From Spirogloea muscicola (taxonomy: Eukaryota; Streptophyta; Zygnematophyceae; Spirogloeales; Spirogloeaceae): a stretch of DNA of 23,549 bases. Position numbers and translations under genes: made by a program. The DNA lies in contig WELB01000126.1 of the NCBI GenBank assembly GCA_009602725.1, positions 163,172 through 186,720 of the forward strand, read 5' to 3'. Below the pieces are notes generated by a model. That model did not search any database, was not told the origin of the DNA, and was given only the letters and a program-made list of their open reading frames with translations. Each line of letters begins with the position of its first letter. Position 1 is the first letter of the stretch. Shown in pieces: positions 19,201 through 23,549 of the stretch.

Positions 19201-21533
19201 TATCCAATTGAGATTGCATGGCTGTCAACACACGACCATTCAACCACAGCTTAGACCCGGCATCAATGAGTCAGAGAACCGCATGTATGCCTCTCAAGCT
19301 TGTCAGAAAACTTGCTTGCTGTATATAAGCTTTCCAGCACTTGCGGTCAGATTGGTTATGGTGGTCTTTGCAGAATGCCAGCATGCGCTTGTATGGAGGT
19401 GCTCAATACCATAGGGCTATGGCAGAATTTCGTTTCCTTGTTGGAGCTATCAAATGCCCAGCCATCAGTCGTGAGGAGATCGTAAATGCTTGTGGTGTGG
19501 AGGACATACACGATGGCACAAACTATTTCAGGTATTACTAAGTTACAGATCTCTTTCCTTTTGAGGGCCTAGTATTTCCTGGTTGAATGCTGCATCTGAC
19601 TCGTGGATCTCATGATGTTTCCAGCTTGACGCCAAGTGATGGTCATGTATCATGCGCTTCAGGGTCTAAGGACTAATGCAGGTAGTGCTTACACGCGACA
19701 CTGCAGGACAGCTTGTGTAATTGCAGTTGCCAAGGCTCGTGACGTGTTCGAGCCCTTCTTACACCAGGTTCTTTAGCAATATTCATGAGCTTGTCTCACA
19801 TTGACATTCTCGAAGAACGAGATGTAGGACATGATATTTCAACGAGCAGTGTTGCCTAAGCAGCTGCGCCAGCACTTGCATGTAACACTCAGTGCTTCAT
19901 ATTCCATATTGGCCTCTGTTTGGACAGCTAGGACATCGGCTGTCACATCTTCTGAAGCGCCTTCTACCAATTGCCGTGTACCTACTGCAGGTCACAATAG
20001 TAGTCATGTAATTCATAGCAAGTCGTACACTCTGCCAAGCTCCGATTGTGACATACAGTGCGCATCTTGTTTCCCTGTACATTGAACCCAAAGTCAAATG
20101 CTGTGGGCAAGCATTTAATATGTCTGGCTTAATGTTTGCAGAGAGATGGGGAATACTTGAGTGGTCATGACATGTTCATGAAAAGGGTGTCTGCATCCTT
20201 CCAGACTTTCGTAGACGTATCGGAGAGGAGTTGTCGAGAGAGGTGACCCTACGATGCATGTTTTGTGCTAGAGCATACAGTCGGCACAGTCGTCCAAAAC
20301 GAGCATCAATTGTCTCTGCTGCAAGCATTCTGCGAGTTTTGATGCATGTATATGCTCAACAGGTGCATGGAGGACTTGATGAGCACAACCCGCTACGTGA
20401 CATGGTCCATACATAACAAGGTCTCTAAGAGAGCATCTTGGTCAACATTCAATGACGGAGACTTGTAAATTTAAAGGGATAATGCTTCAGAGTGCCCCTT
20501 GAGCTCTGCGGTGTGCAGAGTCATGCTGACCTCCGTCACCAGTGTGGTGCCAGAATAGGTCGGCCCTGATATCATTCTTGGAATCATTTGCGGAAGACCA
20601 AGCGAAGACCATTGCGACCAGTGAAGAAAGCACGTCAGCGGCGATATCTGGATTACCTTCGGAAGGAAGATCCCATCCCAAGTGCAACTTGGTTGAAGCT
20701 GCCACAGCCTTGGCAGGTGGTTTTGAGCATTCTCAGACTCCTCAAGCACGCCTTGTCAATCTCCTAGAGAGCACTCTCTGGAACAGACGATTGGCACCTA
20801 CATCCGAGGATATCGTCAACGCCCTCGTACAGCAGATCTTTGGAGGCATTCGTGAGCACTTCGTTGCTGCCGCTGAGCTAAAGGTGATACCTATCTCATA
20901 TGCCCAAGGATTGCCTTTCTTGAGCGTTTACGATGGCATCCTTGTCTTGTTTGCATTAATTTCGAGATAATTTCGAGACAATTCTGAGACTTGCCTTGAC
21001 AAGTTGCCATCTCTGCAGTTCAACTGTTTCTTCCTTATGCCCTTCGTCGACAAGTTCCCAACTCAGCTTCGAAGAGACTTGGAGGCAGCATATGAGGATG
21101 ATGTGGACGGCATTTTTGACATCACTCAAGTTCGTCAGGCTCTCAAGCAAGGGAAGACTGAACTGGAGCTTGAGCTGCGAAGGGTATGCCAAACAGCAGC
21201 TACGAGCTCCCAAGCAGTTTTGCGTACTAAGGGCAGTTCGCCTGCACATAATGAGCAATCTGACATCCCACAATGTGCAGAAAGTGGTGTATGCATCTGG
21301 TCATTTTTGACCGAAGACGAGATTTTCCACGGCTATGGCTGACTACGTGTGACACTGGGAAGCGCATCCCATCTTTCTTCATGCAGGTCGAGAAGCTACA
21401 GGAAAAGTTTGCCGGCATTCATCATCATCTCAGCACGCAGGCAGCAGTTCGGCAGAAGGACTTGGTTGATGAGGTGGGCGGGCTTAGCAGGGCAGACCCT
21501 TACGACCCTGACATGCTGCCAGCTACGGCATAG
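16280..21533 (+). CDS. DRP5B: Dynamin-related GTPase DRP5B/ARC5 (plastid division), 17 exons
   Basis: A dynamin-type GTPase that in plants assembles on the cytosolic face of the plastid division site and also acts in peroxisome division. Exons: 16280-16822, 16949-17113, 17253-17375, 17518-17739, 18105-18238, 18381-18473, 18601-18664, 18840-18888, 19036-19118, 19374-19531, 19707-19767, 19928-19990, 20142-20242, 20363-20420, 20554-20883, 21019-21183, 21387-21533. Every junction is GT-AG and in phase, giving 852 aa (Arabidopsis about 777). GTPase motifs: P-loop GHQTDGKS at 115-122, the switch I threonine in GGGTKTRRP at about 140, DTPG at 219-222, SKLD at 290-293 (family usually TKLD). ARC5-diagnostic stretches follow: GETLQDERIHGGAFVG, GAQYHRAMAEFRFLVGAIKC, REEIVNACGVEDIHDGTNY, RTACVIAVAKARDVFEPFLH, RYVTWSIHNKNRSALISFLE, STLWNRRLAPTSEDIVNALV, IFDITQVRQAL. 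The first about 85 residues are Ala/Ser/Arg-rich and not conserved. Introns are 120-365 bp. The start is the most upstream in-frame ATG found; a downstream one at residue 54 is possible. Confidence 0.96.
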
Positions 21534-22729
21534 TATCAGATCCTTCCACATCGAGCTAGCAGGCACGACTGCAGCATATCTGATCTCGTGGATAGGCTAT
21601 GAGTCGTGGCTAAGCTATGTGATACAGGACAGCTGTCCTACTGGGATATGCAGCAAGACAGTATCGGGCCTGTCATGGCTACCAAGATCTTTATCAGCAG
21701 TGTATTTGCTGTTAATCTTCACAATGTCCTACAGCAAGACAATCATCATATAGGTCGTAAAGCTGGTCAGTTAGCACGTCTCGTGTGCAGGTTCTAAGGT
21801 TTCGCTGCAACTATCGGATTCTCTGCATCAAAATAAGGTCGTCCAGCGGGACAAATATTGTGGCTGGCCAACCGCAAAAGGCAGTCCAAGTATTTGGCCA
21901 CTTTGGCCCTTCAAGCCAAGTCGACTGCAGACACCGACGATAAGGGAAGAGGAAACACAAGTGATGCCTTCATGTAGTTTTGCGGCCTAGCTATAGCTTG
22001 TCTTCTTGGGATATGCTCGGAGCCTTTTGATGGTAAATTTGTCGTTCTTCGTAGGCTTACCTTCCACACCTTTGCAATAGCCGTGATGATAGTCTTCGTC
22101 AAACACATGTTCCTACTTGTGCGGAAGAGTCAATCGTTCAGAGATATCGTGCAGGCGGCTGATAAGCAAATTCAACGGAAGAACCTGTTATTGTCAGAGT
22201 GGCCCATCACTGAGGCAGTCATTTGTAAGGCTCTTGACGCCAGACTCATCTCTTTCAGCCCCAGTAGTGCATGCCCTACGTACGCTGGTGCATGTACTAT
22301 GGCCCTGGTGCTGCAACAATCACCTTTTCTTTTCACCATGTGATCACTTCATGACCACTTGGGGGAGCAAATGGAGCGCTTCCAAAGGGCCGGCACCATG
22401 AGGGCTTAGGGTCCTGCGAGGTCGCTTTGGCCAGGTCCAGCTGGAGGTCTTTGTAGGAAGTCATTCGGAGCGAGTAGCCCCTGCTGACAGTGGCTCGCGG
22501 CGGAGGGGTACTAGTCGAGCACGGAGAAGAGAGAAGGGGCGCAGTGAATCTGAAGCAAGAGGGAGGCTAAGCAAGCAGCAGCACTTGAGAGGGCCAGCCC
22601 ATCGAGGGCTCGCTCCAAGTCGCTGCAGCGCCGAAGGTGGCCGTCGCGACCAGCCCGAGGACGAGCGGCGAGGGTTGGGCGGGTAGGAGGAGCGGGCGAG
22701 CGGGTTGGGGGGCGCATGGAGCGCATGAG
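21534..22729. other. Intergenic region after DRP5B
   Basis: AT-richer sequence to about 22390 is likely DRP5B 3' UTR and spacer. A plus-strand frame with ATG at 22086 (to 22343) reads FVKHMFLLVRKSQSFRDIVQ at its start but has no recognisable domain and no clear splice partners. From about 22400 GC content rises, and a short GGGCCAGCCCATCGAGGGC block near 22591-22609 faintly resembles retroelement tail sequence. No gene is called. Confidence 0.45.
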
Positions 22730-22940
22730 AGAAGAAGTGGCTCTCCCAGTGGGGGCAAGGGCTGTGAGAAGCCAGCCCGAAAAGAATTGACAAGGTTCGA
22801 AGGGGCCAAATTACGAGCAAAGCAGCGACTGCGGGGCCTGAAAAGGCTATGGCAAAACGGGGGAGGATGGACCACTCAGTAGTTACGAGTGAGGAGCCTC
22901 ACATCCGACAGACTAGCTGCCGGAAAAGTATCCCCCGATG
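22730..22940 (-). mobile_element. Family-1 retroelement tail with last codons of its protein
   Basis: The minus strand reads GDTFPAASLSDVRLLTRNY, stop at 22876-22878, then the complete tail with hairpin at 22759-22778, ending in CCACTTCTTCT at 22730. It differs from 4870-5085 at only a few positions until about 22925, where it diverges. It is severely 5'-truncated. Confidence 0.9.
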
Positions 22941-22945
22941 AGAGA

Positions 22946-23004
22946 AGGGCTCGCCCATGAAGGATAGGGGCTGGAAAGGCCAGCCCAAGAAAGATTGAAC
23001 AATG
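22946..23004 (-). mobile_element. Family-2 retroelement tail fragment
   Basis: GGGCTCGCCCATGAAGGATA followed by GGGGCTGGAAAGGCCAGCCC is the minus-sense family-2 tail, hairpin at 22968-22986. It lies directly upstream, on plus, of the family-1 fragment. In element sense, the family-1 copy is immediately downstream of this one. Confidence 0.75.
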
Positions 23005-23176
23005 GGGCGCATGTCCCTTTTACTTACGGGAGGTCGGCAGGTGCCGGCCCAGTACAAAAAGCGCGCAGGGCGCGTCGCCCAGAACGACGTTGCCGCGCGC
23101 GACGCAAGTCAGCGGGTCCAGCGGAAGGTCTGTCCAGAAGGGGCGATGGCTGTGAAAGAAGTGGCTCTCCCCTTTC

Positions 23177-23549
23177 CAGGCGTCGCGACGCTCCGCCCAC
23201 CAGGAGCTGCTCGCGGTGCACGCGGACCTGGCGGGCCAGGCAGTCTCCTTTGCGCACCTCGCGCACACCGCCGACCAGCGCGTCCAAGCGCGCTTCGCAG
23301 CCGCAATGGACAAGGCAGCCTTCACCACCGCCTTGCTCCAGCTCCCGGAGGCCGACCTGCGCGGGCGCGCGCGATTCCACTCGGCCTCCTCCCCGGGGGC
23401 CGCGGCGTGGCTCCAGGCCCTCCCCCTCAATGAAGCCCTCACACTCCCGGACGAGGTGTTCCGCAGTGCCGTCCACCGGCTCCTGGGCCTGCCGCCGCCA
23501 TGTCTCCAGGGTGTGCAACAGTGTGAATGTGGCGAGCGAGGGGCCGAGC
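23177..23549 (+). pseudogene. RLE-type reverse transcriptase C-terminal region, cut by window end
   Basis: The plus frame in phase with 23192 is open to the window edge and encodes HQELLAVHADLAGQAVSFAH, then FAAAMDKAAFTTALLQLP, FHSASSPGAAAWLQALPLNE, LPDEVFRSAVHRLLGLPPPC and the first knuckle cysteines CECGE. The second half matches the start of the copy at 4155 onward but is diverged (for example LTLPDEVFRSAVHR against LRMPDELFRTATHR). The GA-x-AWL-x-ALP block is typical of the region between the polymerase thumb and the zinc knuckle in algal non-LTR elements. It is preceded at about 23157-23171 by a minus-sense tail end (GAAGTGGCTCTCCCC), so the 5' side is a junction rather than an intact element. 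The endonuclease part would lie beyond the window. Confidence 0.75.

Noticed and set aside
22083-22343. Plus-strand 86-codon frame
   Set aside because: Lies in the DRP5B 3' flank; no domain, and surrounding frames are closed without good splice signals.
1-23549. CRISPR arrays, bacterial operons or phage defence genes
   Set aside because: Repeats are retroelement tails with irregular spacing, and the genes have spliceosomal introns and eukaryotic functions.

Overview
This is a nuclear genomic segment from a green-lineage eukaryote, most likely a green alga. The clearest sign is a 17-exon DRP5B/ARC5 gene, the dynamin-like GTPase of plastid (and, in plants, peroxisome) division. It sits beside a five-exon importin-beta gene. 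All confident genes have GT-AG introns whose phases join exactly. The sequence alone does not fix the species; I favour a compact, intron-rich chlorophyte over a land plant.

Layout, left to right. (1) 3-470, plus: 3' end of a proline-rich protein with Met-His-Pro repeats and a six-cysteine tail. (2) 1920-3930, minus: a six-exon class I SAM-dependent methyltransferase, probably with an N-terminal organelle presequence. (3) 3984-5295: debris of RLE-type (R2-like) non-LTR retrotransposons, with a 5'-truncated reverse transcriptase C-terminus and a near-perfect 166-bp inverted repeat built from two element tails facing each other. (4) 5926-7276, plus: a six-exon gene for a small, possibly N-myristoylated helical protein resembling BORC subunit 5. 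(5) 8007-8342, minus: a possible F-box protein. (6) About 8600-11487: a nest of partial retroelement copies in both orientations, ending in a 480-base assembly gap (11488-11967) and a 58-base poly(A) run. (7) 12044-15487, plus: full-length importin-beta, 872 aa. (8) 16280-21533, plus: DRP5B/ARC5, 852 aa. (9) 22730-23549: more retroelement tails and the start of another reverse transcriptase fragment that runs off the window.

The host genes do not form a functional cluster: nuclear import, organelle division, methyl transfer and perhaps organelle positioning are ordinary dispersed housekeeping roles. The most distinctive content is the retroelement family. At least seven C-terminal ends share a (S)D-x-R-L-L-x-R-x-Y/D ending. 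About fifteen sites carry a short GGGCTGG...CCAGCCC-type hairpin, usually followed in sense by a CAATGGG-GAGCC-like block, and this is conserved between otherwise diverged copies. It is a good candidate for the 3' RNA structure recognised by the element's reverse transcriptase. I did not find a wholly new multigene system here.
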